Below are positions 19,999 to 29,828 of a DNA stretch of 41,144 bases, piece after piece (the first letter of the stretch is position 1; each line of letters starts with the position of its first letter). This DNA is from Seminavis robusta (lineage: Eukaryota > Bacillariophyta > Bacillariophyceae > Naviculales > Naviculaceae), in the NCBI GenBank assembly GCA_903772945.1, contig CAICTM010000968.1, positions 1 through 41,144 of the forward strand, read 5' to 3'. The translations under genes were made by a program, and so were the position numbers. The notes below the pieces were generated by a model. That model did no database searches. It was not told the DNA's origin and worked only from the letters and a program-made list of their open reading frames with translations.

Positions 19999-22900
19999 TC
20001 AAGCAATCGTGCCCATGATCTTGTTCAGATCTCCTTGGCTCTGAGATTTCCTTCGTCCATGACCAGCTCGAGCGCTACCAGATTGGGATGCATTCTGTGA
20101 GCCATCTATGATTTCGTGATCGCTGACGGACTTGCGGATGTCCGATGAATCCGATGTGTTTCGATAATAAAAATGAGCCATGGTTGTAGTCTTGAAATAG
20201 CCGCTGGAAACGGCTACCTTCGCATTCATTCGATTCTCGATAGACGGAACCTTGGTGACCTCACCCGCAATTTGCTGCCCTCCCGTGGACTCTGCTGCAT
20301 GATGCACTGCTTCGTCGTCGCCATCAATAAAGAGTCCCGACGCAGTCGATGGAATCCGATTCAAGCTTCCACTGGATCGATTGCCATTCAAGCCAAGGCC
20401 GCCCCATCCATGATTGTTGGGGATTGTTGTTGTGGGAATGTCGCTCTCTGGCATGGATCCAGCAGTTTGTACACCCTGTCGACTGGGATCACGAAGTTCC
20501 GGTCTTTGGTAGCGTACATCCTCGACTTCGCCAAAGCTTCCCAGTTTAGTCTGGTCTGAAATACCCAACCCACTCAAGTTGACCAGACTCGGACTAGTGA
20601 AGAAACTGGGGACACGTTCACCCATCTTCCCAGCCGAGACACCGCTGTTGTTGCGTTTCTTTGCCCAGGCCTCCGAAACAATTCGTTTCCGCAAGCGTTG
20701 CACGCAGCGGTCAAGGGTTACCTCTTCTGCAATGTGAGATTTGATTGCAGGAATGTGCTTCCAGGTTTCTGCTTCTGCGGCCTTTACCCACTCGTGGAAC
20801 TCATCCAACGTCTGGGTGTGCATGGGTACAGTATCATGAGAGTTAAAACGCGTGTGGCGGCATCTCGAACCACGAAAGGTGTATTCCTGAACTTACGGGA
20901 TTGTAGAGGCAATGCAGAAAGGCACTCAAGAGACCACGATGAGACTTCCATGGAATCAGACTAATATCACATTCGCGTCCTTTTAAAATACAAAAGCGTG
21001 AGTCAAGTCCTGCTGCTGCAGTTGGCATTTGGTTGAGTTGACGCCAGCATGTTGCGTACCTTCATATTCTTGGGTGAAGAACTGCGCTCCGATATCTCGC
21101 TGGGTGGCAAAGAGAGGCGCAATCCTGCGTCCACCGACCAATTCCACCAAATGGGACAACCACGCTCGGACTTGATCCTTACAGAAAATCAAGAGAGAGT
21201 TCAGCATTCCTGTGACCGGGTTGACCCAAACGCTCCGTTCTTGATTATAGGACGCAAACATGACGGCGTGTGGATTGGCTTGACTAATGATAAAGTGGTT
21301 CACATTGAACATTTCGCTCAATTGTTGCATGGGAAGATCGTTCTCCATGCTGCCATCGCTGAATTGCATTCCAACAGCGCTTTCGTAGCGCTCAGTTCCA
21401 TCAGCATCCTTCACCATGAGACGATTTGCTTCAAAGACACCTGGCAAACTGGAACTGGCCACGGCGGCACTCCAAACCATAACGTGGGGAGCCGTCAAGT
21501 AGTTGAGAAGGCGCGGCGGGTCCGACGACGACTTTGGCGTGACAACAATATTCAAAATACGCCCTGTGCGGTCAAAAGCTTCCTGGAAGGTGAAATTTCC
21601 AATGTTGCCCTTGCAAACATTCCGGAAATGATTGGTGTCATTCATAAATGCATCCTGAGGACGACGATTTCCCGTCAAGACGTCGTACACCACCGATGTA
21701 AAGGTACGCAATCCAATGGGCACAAAGACTTGCCAGGTTCGCTTGGGATCCTGGAGAGCCAAGGTGCCCTTGACTGGCATGGGTCGGAAGAAATTGAAAT
21801 TCATGTTGCCCGAGTGTCCCGGGGCATGGGTTCCCTTTCCTTGCAACATGCCTTCCAGGCACTCTTCATCGGTACGAGTTCCCACCATGGCACATACAAT
21901 ACTGCCGGCACTGCTCCCTCCAATCACTCGCGGCATGAGATGATTCTCCATCAACGCCTTGACGACACCCGCATGGTAGAATCCCACTAATCAATCGTAC
22001 AAAAGTTAAAGTCGATCAACACCAGTTAGAACATTTTTTTCATGCAGCAGCGTCATTGCCAAGAAGGTGATCGGCACTTACAAGCAGCTCCACCGCTGAG
22101 TAGATAAAAAGAGTCAAAGACGGCAGCGGAAAAGAAAAAACAATCAGCACGTCAGTTTCTCCTTCCCAAATCCAGATGAGTGTCGTACACCATTTAAAAA
22201 GCAAGCAAAAGAATGAAGGAACGAACCTCAATAAAAGCGACGATCTTCCATAAGCATGTCGTGTTTCATTAAAGAATGCCAATCTCGCTTCGGTGGGGAT
22301 GGGAAAGGATTCTGGATCGGGCACCGGGGCATCACAGACAAAATCCAACGCGGCACAAACCACGTTGTGATAGGTTTCCACCAACACTTTGGTCCCCGCA
22401 AGAGCCTTGCTGAATAGTCCTTCGTGCAGCAACCCAAATTTGTTGCGCGCAATTCCTCCTCGAAGGACGAACATGAGTTCAAAAATATCTCTGCGCCGCA
22501 TCAAATGAACAAATTCATCGACACGGGCACTGATGCGTTCTCGTTCATAGAGTGGGCAGTTGGGGTCGGATCTTGTTATGAATATTTTTTGTTTTTGTTG
22601 ATGGTTGAATGATGACGATGAACATGATGCAAACGAATATTCCAGAGAACAGAAAATGAGGAAGTGAATGTTTGGTAGATTGGAGTCAAATCTCGATCAC
22701 ATCATACACACACACTTTCACACATACCTCCATACATCATTTCCCTGTACATTATCAATTTTCAATGCCAATTCGATCCATTCATCTTGCGTAGTGGCTC
22801 CTTCTTGTTTTTCCTTCAATTGTCGAATGAGTCGACTTCTGGAAGAGAAATTGGAGAGCAAGTGTTGCACAGCTCCCACAATGGAACTCACAGTGACCAA

Positions 22901-23178
22901 GCCAGCATCCAACGCCACGGCCAGTGCCAACTGCCGGGCCACAGTGCGAGGCATAAAAATCGTATCCATGAGTTCGAGCGTCCATTCTTGAATGGTGGGA
23001 GCGTTGGCAATCAAAAATCGGGCGACTCTGTGCAACACAACAAGAGAGAATGGATGAGACCAGACCAAAGCATCCACTTCGTTTTGGTCCCTTTCAATGG
23101 CTTCACTTACTCATCCAACGCTTGATGGACCAGCTCCATCTGTGGACCATAGTCAGGAATGGACGAAGCAGCGCTCAT
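19999..23178 (-). CDS. SDP1: SDP1-like triacylglycerol lipase (DUF3336 + patatin), seven exons
   Basis: Plant SDP1 and yeast Tgl3/4/5 start storage-oil breakdown at the lipid droplet. Exons on the minus strand: 23178-23111, 23027-22728, 22571-22227, 22082-22095 (14 nt), 21986-21060, 20979-20897 and 20811-19999, giving 849 aa with all introns GT-AG (80-156 bp). DUF3336 covers about residues 20-200 (GNDVWRSDPNCPLYERERIS, then RRRDIFELMFVLRGGIARNK). The patatin domain follows: SGGAALGFYHAG (from 238; oxyanion-hole glycines), G-S-S268-A-G nucleophile elbow, and D453-G454, the second half of the Ser-Asp dyad. Both catalytic residues are present. The last exon (270 aa) is mostly low-complexity, a likely regulatory tail. 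Every junction was chosen because it restores family sequence, for example W|RSDPNC. It is divergent from NAA38. Confidence 0.88.
22082..22095 (-). other. SDP1: 14-nt microexon of the SDP1-like gene
   Basis: On the minus strand CTACTCAG precedes and GTAAGTGCC follows the 14 nt CGGTGGAGCTGCTT. It enters in phase 2 and leaves in phase 1, and joins flanking exons to give SGGAAL-GFYHAG, the glycine-rich patatin motif. Without it the frame is lost. Confidence 0.85.
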
Positions 23179-23727
23179 CTTGCTTTCTCAAACAAAACTC
23201 AACTGACACTTTGTTTCCTGGGTTTCCTCAGGAATAGTCTGTTTTGTTTTTGCTTTGAATGGAAGGGAGGTAGGAGGCAGTGAGTTGGCGTAACAAGCTC
23301 TACGAGTAGAGCTCCAGATAGCTGGCTGGCAATGCAATGCACTGCAATTGCTTGACAGGGGTGACGATTGGATCTGTATGTGATGATTGAGAAAGAGGAT
23401 CGGCATCAAGAAGCTGAAATCGATGCACTTGAATCTTTTTGATGGCGTTCCCAAGGATGTGCGTGTCTTTCTCGATTGTCAACCTGCCCAATTCTCCTAA
23501 AAATGCTTCTGTCGAATGGGAGACTTCCAATTTCAATGTGCCTTAAGTAACCAAAAAATGACGCGATGCTCCTGATGTCAAAGCTGTTTTACGGTCTTGA
23601 CGGTCGTCTCGACCAAGTGAGAGCATCGACGAAAACCCTTGTCAGAATTTTGGCTGGCTGCTGTGGTTTGTCCACCTTCCACTGGTTGCTTGTTGCCGTC
23701 GTTGTTTTGTTGTTCTCAAGAGAGACC
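23179..23727. promoter_or_regulatory. Divergent promoter region of SDP1-like and NAA38 genes
   Basis: The two start codons face away from each other, 549 bp apart, so both promoters must lie here unless undetected upstream exons exist. No classical TATA box stands out in either direction. An in-frame ATG for NAA38 at 23566 lies inside this region. Confidence 0.5.
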
Positions 23728-24324
23728 ATGGCATCCTCCTCGGAAGACGACTACTACTACCACCAGCCGCATGCGATGGGTGTGACCAGTAGTGACATTC
23801 CAGCCGATGCCGTCACATCAAAGCCAATCCCCACGGATCCTGCGGAATTGGCCATGTACAAGTTATTGGGGGCACGGCTCAAGTGTACGCTCAGCGATGG
23901 TCGAACGGCTACGGGAACATTCATTTGTCTGGATCGACTGTAAGTCTACTACAGCAGCGTACAACTAGTAGGAAGTTTTGTGTCATTGGAGTGTATTCCT
24001 GTTGTGATTCAGAAATTGTTTGCTTTTTTTATTGTTGACCCTCACCAATCACAAATCTTTTTTGCCGCTCTATGGAAATTACTGCTATACGCTATACGAC
24101 AACAAACGACATTATCAACAACGAACACCAGCAAAAATATGATTCTCATGGATGTGATTGAACGGAGAGTCATCAATCGAGTGGATTACAGTCCGGAGAT
24201 GTCGCCCAAAGAATTTCCAGTGCAAAGGGAATTGGCGCAGGCCATGATTCCGGGAAAGCATCTGGTCAAGGTCGAAATGGAAAAGGAAGTGTATCAAAAG
24301 AGACTTCCAACACAAAACAGCTAG
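23728..24324 (+). CDS. NAA38: NatC N-acetyltransferase auxiliary subunit NAA38 (LSMD1), two exons
   Basis: NAA38 is the Sm-fold subunit of NatC, which with NAA30 and NAA35 acetylates nascent proteins starting Met-Leu/Ile/Phe/Trp. Exons are 23728-23939 and 24132-24324 (134 aa). The 192-bp intron (CGACT|GTAAGTC to AACACCAG|CAAAA, phase 2) falls in the Sm1 motif and its removal gives CLDRLKNMILMDVIERR. Sm1 covers about 46-83 (LLGARLKCTLSDGRTATGTF) and Sm2 about 103-120 (RELAQAMIPGKHLVKVEME), both as in LSMD1 proteins. The ATG at 23728 (GACCATGG) has the best context. An upstream in-frame ATG at 23566 would add 54 residues with a hydrophobic run (WLLVAVVVLLF), which is unlikely for a ribosome-bound cytosolic factor. 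Confidence 0.85.
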
Positions 24325-25197
24325 CTGGCTAGGACGAAAATAGAGAAAGAATGCTACTGTTGCTACTCAACTGCACTGGTTTTGGGCCTGGGCAGTTTCC
24401 CCACAAAATGCAATGCGAGGGCTTCAGTTTGGTTTGAAAACTCAATCAACAACAATTTTTTTCAAAAATTCAGGTCAAGAATGTTTTTCCGACTCGCCCT
24501 ACTAAGCAACAACCCGGCAGCGTTGTTGATCAAATAATTGTTCGCAGCTTTTAAGAGTTGGTGGTGAGGCAATCGCAAAATGGCTCGCAACGGGTGGTGA
24601 CTCATATTTTTAAAGGTGGCACTCTCGACATCAGGGAGCAGCATGCCCTTGCTCATTGCGTCGTACATTGCTAGCTACTAGACTAGCTAGAAATCTGCAC
24701 TCTCCTGCCTGAAACGTTTCTACTAGCTCTAGGTTTGGCCTCGCCGATCAACCATTCGAAATCTTTGTGCAAATTACAACACCGGTGGAATCGAATCTTC
24801 ATACAGAAGCTACTACGGTACCGGTCAATTAGTGCGTCGAATGTGGCAATGGTGTGGCGCTAGTAGGTACGGTATATTTTGACATCCTTCTTTCCTTCGT
24901 TGCTGTGGATTTGCTCATTCTCATCTACCGGTAGCGGTACCGGTATCTGCGCAAACATGATCCTCGAGTCCGAGGTTGGGTCGGTTCGACCTTCTTGGCC
25001 AATGGGGAGGAGAAAGAGGTGCAAAGATTTCAAGGCAGCTTTGCCGGCATTAATTTGAAAAACTGAAGTCGAAATCCTGTTCAACGTTCATCTCTCTTCT
25101 CTTGTCACAACCAAGCTAGTCTAGCTAGGTCAGTGCAAACAGACAACAGTACAGCAGTTGCAAACAGACAGAAAGCATCTAGAAAGAACAATCAACC
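24325..25197. other. Spacer entering the palindrome
   Basis: This is NAA38 3' sequence, then a possible small minus-strand frame (24668-24462), then self-complementary words (CTAGCTACTAGACTAGCTAG near 24670, CTACCGGTAGCGGTACCGG near 24926). From about 24867 the sequence is mirrored at the right end of the window. Confidence 0.5.
24462..24668 (-). CDS. Possible small protein, 68 aa, unrecognised
   Basis: An ATG at 24668 opens 68 codons whose translation has ordinary protein composition (MSKGMLLPDVESATFKNM, HHQLLKAANNYLINNAAG). It converges on NAA38 and ends about 140 bp after the NAA38 stop. No homologous family is recognised and no signal or membrane segment is evident. It may equally be a chance frame. 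Confidence 0.25.
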   Translation of the reverse strand: MYDAMSKGMLLPDVESATFKNMSHHPLRAILRLPHHQLLKAANNYLINNAAGLLLSRASRKNILDLNF

Positions 25198-26034
25198 ATG
25201 ACAACCCCCAAATCAGAAGTGAAGCTCCGACGCATGTCCATCGGTAGATCGTCGGCAGTCAAGGCATCTGCGACCACAAGTTCCGATGAAAATCCAAAGA
25301 TGCAGAAGGATACATTGAGAATCCAACAGCTCTTCCCCAAGGTCCACGAAGATCTCCCCAAGCTTCTCTGGCTGATTTCTCGTGGTGACTCGGAAGAAAC
25401 CAAAACTGCTCTCGCTGGACTGAATACTCTGCTGGAGAAAGAAAGCGAAGGAGATGAAACCACTCTGGCATTGTATCGAGTCTGTGGTCATGCCACAATC
25501 ATCAAAGCCATGCGACTCTATTCCGACAATGTAACGGTCCAGCTGACATCGCTACAGGCTCTGGACCATTTGGCCAATCAACAACGATGCAAGAAGATCG
25601 CCTTTGATGAATACACGTACATGCGAACCAGCTTGGTGGCATTGGGGGCGATTGACCTTGCCTTGACGGCCGCTACTTCACTTGCTAACTTTAGCAATGT
25701 TGCTGTCAGAGCACTTGGTCTGGTGGAAAAACTCATGGATGTCTATACGTTTGAAGAACTGTTCCACCTGAAGATCATGGAGACTACTGCGACCATTATG
25801 AAGAACTACCAAAGTTCTGGGAACGTCCAGAGCCGCGGATGTGACATCTTTCACAAGGCCACCAAGAAATGCTCTGGTCCAAACCGGACGATGTTTGAAG
25901 GCATACAAACAGTGTCTTTGTTGGGGGCAGTCATGGAACGCTTCAAGGACGAAAAGGTGTACACCAAAGCTGACAACGTGTTGCAAGGAATCCTTTCCAT
26001 CAAGTCAAACAAGAGAAAGAGGAATAGTTTGTAG
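25198..26034 (+). CDS. ARM-like alpha-solenoid protein, left copy (intact)
   Basis: A single-exon protein of 278 residues; the ATG at 25198 (CAACCATGA) is the first in frame. A basic, Ser-rich N-terminus (about 40 residues, KLRRMSIGRSSAVK resembles a kinase site) is followed by a run of amphipathic helices resembling armadillo/HEAT units: DLPKLLWLISRGDSEETKTA, NVTVQLTSLQALDHLANQQ, SLVALGAIDLALTAATSLAN and so on. The tail is basic (SNKRKRNSL). No catalytic motif is seen; a scaffold role is inference. It lies 845 bp upstream of the pseudo-lipase/GTPase gene on the same strand and is duplicated with it. The right-arm copy differs mostly at silent sites, showing that the gene has been under selection. 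Confidence 0.75.
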   Translation: MTTPKSEVKLRRMSIGRSSAVKASATTSSDENPKMQKDTLRIQQLFPKVHEDLPKLLWLISRGDSEETKTALAGLNTLLEKESEGDETTLALYRVCGHATIIKAMRLYSDNVTVQLTSLQALDHLANQQRCKKIAFDEYTYMRTSLVALGAIDLALTAATSLANFSNVAVRALGLVEKLMDVYTFEELFHLKIMETTATIMKNYQSSGNVQSRGCDIFHKATKKCSGPNRTMFEGIQTVSLLGAVMERFKDEKVYTKADNVLQGILSIKSNKRKRNSL

Positions 26035-26879
26035 ACATGTGAATTCAAGGCTCTAAAATGTAGTTGCTTGTTGACTCCGTTATTAGTAAAACAAGTTTTA
26101 GTATCACTTCAGCAGTGGCTGTCCTTGTTCGTCGCATTTCCATACCGGAAGGTACGGTGCGTCACAGCTCATAATCCTTGTTGTCGTACATATTCTACAT
26201 GTCCAAAAATCAATAGGTATGGTCTTCATTCAATCATTCGTTTCACGCTTCGATGAGCAATTGGCTCTGTTTCTGGCACCATCGTAACTGTTGATAGATG
26301 CTTCGACCATGCCATCATTACAGAGCAGGGACGGTGGAAGCCGATCCCGACCATGGTAGACCGAGGATCACTAAACCGAATGCTGCTTTCTTTTGAAGAC
26401 TCGCACCTCAAGCTATGAGGCAATCGTCCCACTAGCTAGAGCAGCTTTTTCTGGCAACGAATTATTTGTGCGGCCACCTTTCACGAACATCTGGTCACTC
26501 AAGTGCAAGGAGAGTTTTGATCCCGTCCCTTCAGGCTGGAAGAGTGCGGGGAAAAGCTTTGGCAGTCAGGCAGCTGCGGTAAACTACTTTTACTGGTAGT
26601 CTAAGTGAATTCAATGGAATCTTCACAGCAAAGCCATTTTACCTCAACTACCTTTCTAAGGTTGCTCTGTCCCGCCACCTCTGGGCAGTCGAGTTTTGCA
26701 CTTCAGCATGAAAATTTCAAGTAGGTAGGGATGTCCTGTTGCCTGGCTAGCTGCTACCGCTAGCAGCCAATCATAAACGAATTGAACGATCAATCGATAT
26801 CTCTTAAGAAGAACAGGCAAACGGGCCCATTCAAATCATTTTTTGCTACGACATCTCTCTTTGCACCAACGAAATTTTG
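26035..26879. other. Spacer between ARM-like and pseudo-lipase/GTPase genes
   Basis: It holds the 3' end of the ARM-like gene and the promoter of the next gene. A plus-strand frame at 26393-26599 lacks convincing features. An inverted pair, GCTAGCTGCTACCGCTAGCAGC-like, lies near 26745-26767. It is almost base-for-base identical to 39133-39977 on the other arm; one difference is near 26200. Confidence 0.5.
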
Positions 26880-29828
26880 ATGAAGACTCTTGAAGTTCAA
26901 GACTTTGAAATCGATGTTGCAACCTTGCTCTGCGATGTTGTGGACTGCAAGGACGACAAAGCGACCAAAATCAAAGCGATCCTCGACGACTACAAAATTG
27001 TGGGTGAAGTTTGTTTCTTTTCAACCCAATTCGGCCAGAAGTACGTGATTGCTGTGTGTAAAAGGCACAGTTCCAGAGTTCTGTTCTGCGCATTTGCAGG
27101 GACATATCTCTCTGGTGATTGGGAGGATGCTTCTACACAATACAAAAAAGCAATTGGATTTTCCAAACGAGCCTCGGACATTCCGAGAGAAGGTATCGAG
27201 AGATTGGCGCAGCAAAGCAGGGCCTCGAGAATTGTCTTTTGTGGTCATGGCCTGGGTGGGGCCGTGGCCCATCTCGTGTTGATTTTGTTTCTGAGCACTC
27301 AGCAAGGCAGTCGAGGCCGTTTTGCAGACGACGATGCGATATCTGTCGGATTCGGAGCTCCTCACTTTGGCGATGAGGACCTGCTTGATAGTATCAAGGA
27401 ACAAGGATGGGTCGACCGCATCATCAATGTCGTGGATCCTCAGGACCCCATTCCCCGAGTCATGAACCTTGCTGCTGCGCTTTGTAGTGTGGATGATGGC
27501 CCGACAAGCCCATCTTCAAGACTGTTTTCAGCTTGTTTGCGATTTCTGAACTCGCGAGAAAAACCAGTCGAATTGGCACGGGCGATCCAGAAAGGCTCAC
27601 CAAATAGTGTCAGCGCATGGTTGCAGTTCGTTTCAATTGGCCGCTGCGTTTACCTTGAAAACGAGACTGTCACTCTCAAAGCAAGCGAAGCACACGGGCT
27701 TTCTGAACAGGTTGGAACTTCCTTTCGTTGCCGAGAAGACTGGCAACGACTTGCTCAGGATCTTCGGGACCGCAAACATCTCTCTCGACATGGGATTCCC
27801 GCATATCGCAAGCTGCTTGAGGCCCGGGGGGAGACTGTGTCAAAAATGTGCCTCAGGAAAGATTGGGCCGATCTGAACAACCCAGGAGAGCACGTCGAAA
27901 GTCCGATTAGTCCATCCAATCTAAAGCCAGAGGTCCAGGAAGTACTTTGTGAAACTCTGAAGAAAGGTGGTATTTGCTATCGACTGATTAGAGTGTGTGG
28001 CATTAATCTTGACTTTGCAGACATCGACACGGTCGATCCCGACGAAATTGATGGCAAATGGAGTCGTGACGCTGTTGAGGCATCTCAACTTAGCCGGAGG
28101 AACACGAATGTTCTTGTCATGGAGCAAGAATTGAAAGAGGCAGCGATTGCGAAACCACGAGAAGATATTACGATCTTGGTGCGGTCTGATGTGGTCACCC
28201 AAGGATATGTGGCTAGTAAGGTCAAGGCTGAGTTGCCGCGCAATAAGTGTCATGATGCGGTTGGTGTGGCGGACGACGCTCTTGCCTTCTACGGCGGGCA
28301 GTTCTTTCTTGACACCCAGCAGCATGCGTGGATAATGAAGAAGCTCTTCAATGATGACAGGCTCAGTGTCAAGCTCCAGGATTTCCAGGAGGAGGCGGAT
28401 CGAAATTGTGGAAAGGACACGACGTTTCTCTCAATGCAAGCATCATGGAAGCGTCTTGAAGATGTTGGAACGTATCCAGGCAACATGGGCAACATGAGGA
28501 AGACTCGAGATGCAGGCAACATGAGGAAGACTCGAGATGCTTTGTATGATTGGATTGTGCCTCCGGAAGGGCTTCCACTACAGACAGAGGCACAGGTTTG
28601 GTGCTTCGCGGCCATTGTAGCTTCTTCTTTCCTTCTCGGAGGTGGCGTAATCTCTGCCGGAGGTTTGGGTGTGATGATGGGCGTTGGCCGCATCACAGGC
28701 GGATGGGTGTCGGCTGCTCTTTTGAGCGCCGCTGGAGGCGGAGTAGCCCAGAATCTCTGCTGGTCACGACTCCGAACGAATTACTATGTCATGCTGCAAG
28801 ACTTGGTCAAGGTCTACACAGGTTGGGCCCCCCGATCGAGATCTGAGTTTCAGTTGGAAGAAGAACTTCTAAAGGCTCATGACGCACATCAAAAAGGGAA
28901 GAAAACGACGACGCCAACAAAATTCCCCACGTTCGATGACTACGACCCCCCATCACAAAAGAAGATAAGAGCACGCATAGCCGTGATCCGGAAGCTTCAT
29001 GAAGTGAAGAAAGCTAGGATGAAGGGAACTGTGATTTCAGTTTGCGGGCCCCGTGATTCAGGGAAAACGACGCTCCTTTCTCAGCTGCTACAAAAACCAA
29101 ACCTTGCACTTGCCACGGGTATCACTGGTGGAGAAGGGGAGACCCGAGTTGTTACGCCCTACTCTTTTCCCAGCGTCCCTGGGTTCGCTGTTCTTGACAC
29201 CCCTGGTGTGACCGGGCCAGAGACTGGCATTCGCGGGAAATTTGAAAAGGCTGCACTGAATCTTTGCTCTTGTTTTGTTTACATCAGAGAGTATGCGGGT
29301 TTGCCAACGGAGGTGGACGTGGCTGTGATTCAAAAGATACTCCAGAACTCGTCCCGCAGCCGCGATCCGAAAATCTTGGTGTGCTTGAATCGTTGCGTCT
29401 CAAAATTGACGGAGGATGCCGCAGGAGAGATCTTTGACGTCACCGCAGCAGAGGAGAAAAAGAAATGGCAGGAAAGTCTGGCGAAACTACAGTCGTCTGA
29501 AACCACGCAGTGGACTTTAAGCGCTTCCTCCGCAAGCTCCATTTCGGTCGAGTTTGTGGAGCTGAAGGGCGACAGGAGGAAAGAGGACTCCTACAACGAG
29601 GATGAACGTACCAAAGGTATCTGGACAACGTCTTCCATTGGAACCTGGATCACGCAAAATGCAATGGAAGGAACCGAAGAAAACTGTGGTAAAGTTCATG
29701 CCTTCTTGAGTGCCTTCGACTACCCGAACTGGCAGGAAGGCGTGCGGAAGTGCCGAAAGGAAAGAAAAGAGCAAGAAGAACGGGAACGAGAGGCCACCCA
29801 GAGAATGCTCGATGCATTGAACCATTAA
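26880..29828 (+). CDS. Class-3 lipase-like domain, hydrophobic segment and P-loop GTPase in one protein, left copy (intact)
   Basis: A single-exon protein of 982 residues (ATG 26880). Domain 1 (about 30-330) follows the Lipase_3 fold: CGHGLGGAVAHL at 121-132, FGAPHFGDEDLLDSI, VVDPQDPIPRV with D186, and LSRHGIPAY with H304. The nucleophile position of G-x-S-x-G is Gly124 (codon GGC), so the Ser-Asp-His triad lacks its serine and classical hydrolysis is not expected. Residues 330-570 are unrecognised. A glycine-rich hydrophobic stretch (about 575-625) may be one or two membrane passes. Domain 3 (about 718-900) is a GTPase: GPRDSGKTT (723-731), DTPG (773-776), with LNRC (836-839) where NKxD is usual. 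It resembles dynamin-, GIMAP- or IRG-type GTPases; I cannot choose among them. The end is a charged helix (KCRKERKEQEEREREA). Function unknown; membrane remodelling or defence is speculation. Confidence 0.8.
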   Translation: MKTLEVQDFEIDVATLLCDVVDCKDDKATKIKAILDDYKIVGEVCFFSTQFGQKYVIAVCKRHSSRVLFCAFAGTYLSGDWEDASTQYKKAIGFSKRASDIPREGIERLAQQSRASRIVFCGHGLGGAVAHLVLILFLSTQQGSRGRFADDDAISVGFGAPHFGDEDLLDSIKEQGWVDRIINVVDPQDPIPRVMNLAAALCSVDDGPTSPSSRLFSACLRFLNSREKPVELARAIQKGSPNSVSAWLQFVSIGRCVYLENETVTLKASEAHGLSEQVGTSFRCREDWQRLAQDLRDRKHLSRHGIPAYRKLLEARGETVSKMCLRKDWADLNNPGEHVESPISPSNLKPEVQEVLCETLKKGGICYRLIRVCGINLDFADIDTVDPDEIDGKWSRDAVEASQLSRRNTNVLVMEQELKEAAIAKPREDITILVRSDVVTQGYVASKVKAELPRNKCHDAVGVADDALAFYGGQFFLDTQQHAWIMKKLFNDDRLSVKLQDFQEEADRNCGKDTTFLSMQASWKRLEDVGTYPGNMGNMRKTRDAGNMRKTRDALYDWIVPPEGLPLQTEAQVWCFAAIVASSFLLGGGVISAGGLGVMMGVGRITGGWVSAALLSAAGGGVAQNLCWSRLRTNYYVMLQDLVKVYTGWAPRSRSEFQLEEELLKAHDAHQKGKKTTTPTKFPTFDDYDPPSQKKIRARIAVIRKLHEVKKARMKGTVISVCGPRDSGKTTLLSQLLQKPNLALATGITGGEGETRVVTPYSFPSVPGFAVLDTPGVTGPETGIRGKFEKAALNLCSCFVYIREYAGLPTEVDVAVIQKILQNSSRSRDPKILVCLNRCVSKLTEDAAGEIFDVTAAEEKKKWQESLAKLQSSETTQWTLSASSASSISVEFVELKGDRRKEDSYNEDERTKGIWTTSSIGTWITQNAMEGTEENCGKVHAFLSAFDYPNWQEGVRKCRKERKEQEEREREATQRMLDALNH
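28488..28541 (+). repeat. 27-bp in-frame tandem duplication
   Basis: The 27-bp unit encoding GNMRKTRDA is repeated back to back (28488-28514, 28515-28541), just before the hydrophobic segment. Both arms carry it, so it predates arm homogenisation. Confidence 0.9.

Noticed and set aside
21049..21990. 313-codon plus-strand frame opposite the SDP1-like patatin exon
   Set aside because: The opposite strand encodes the conserved lipase with catalytic residues; this is the mirror frame.
26393..26599. 68-codon plus-strand frame in the spacer before the pseudo-lipase gene
   Set aside because: No family and no support beyond openness; its presence on both arms is explained by the palindrome.
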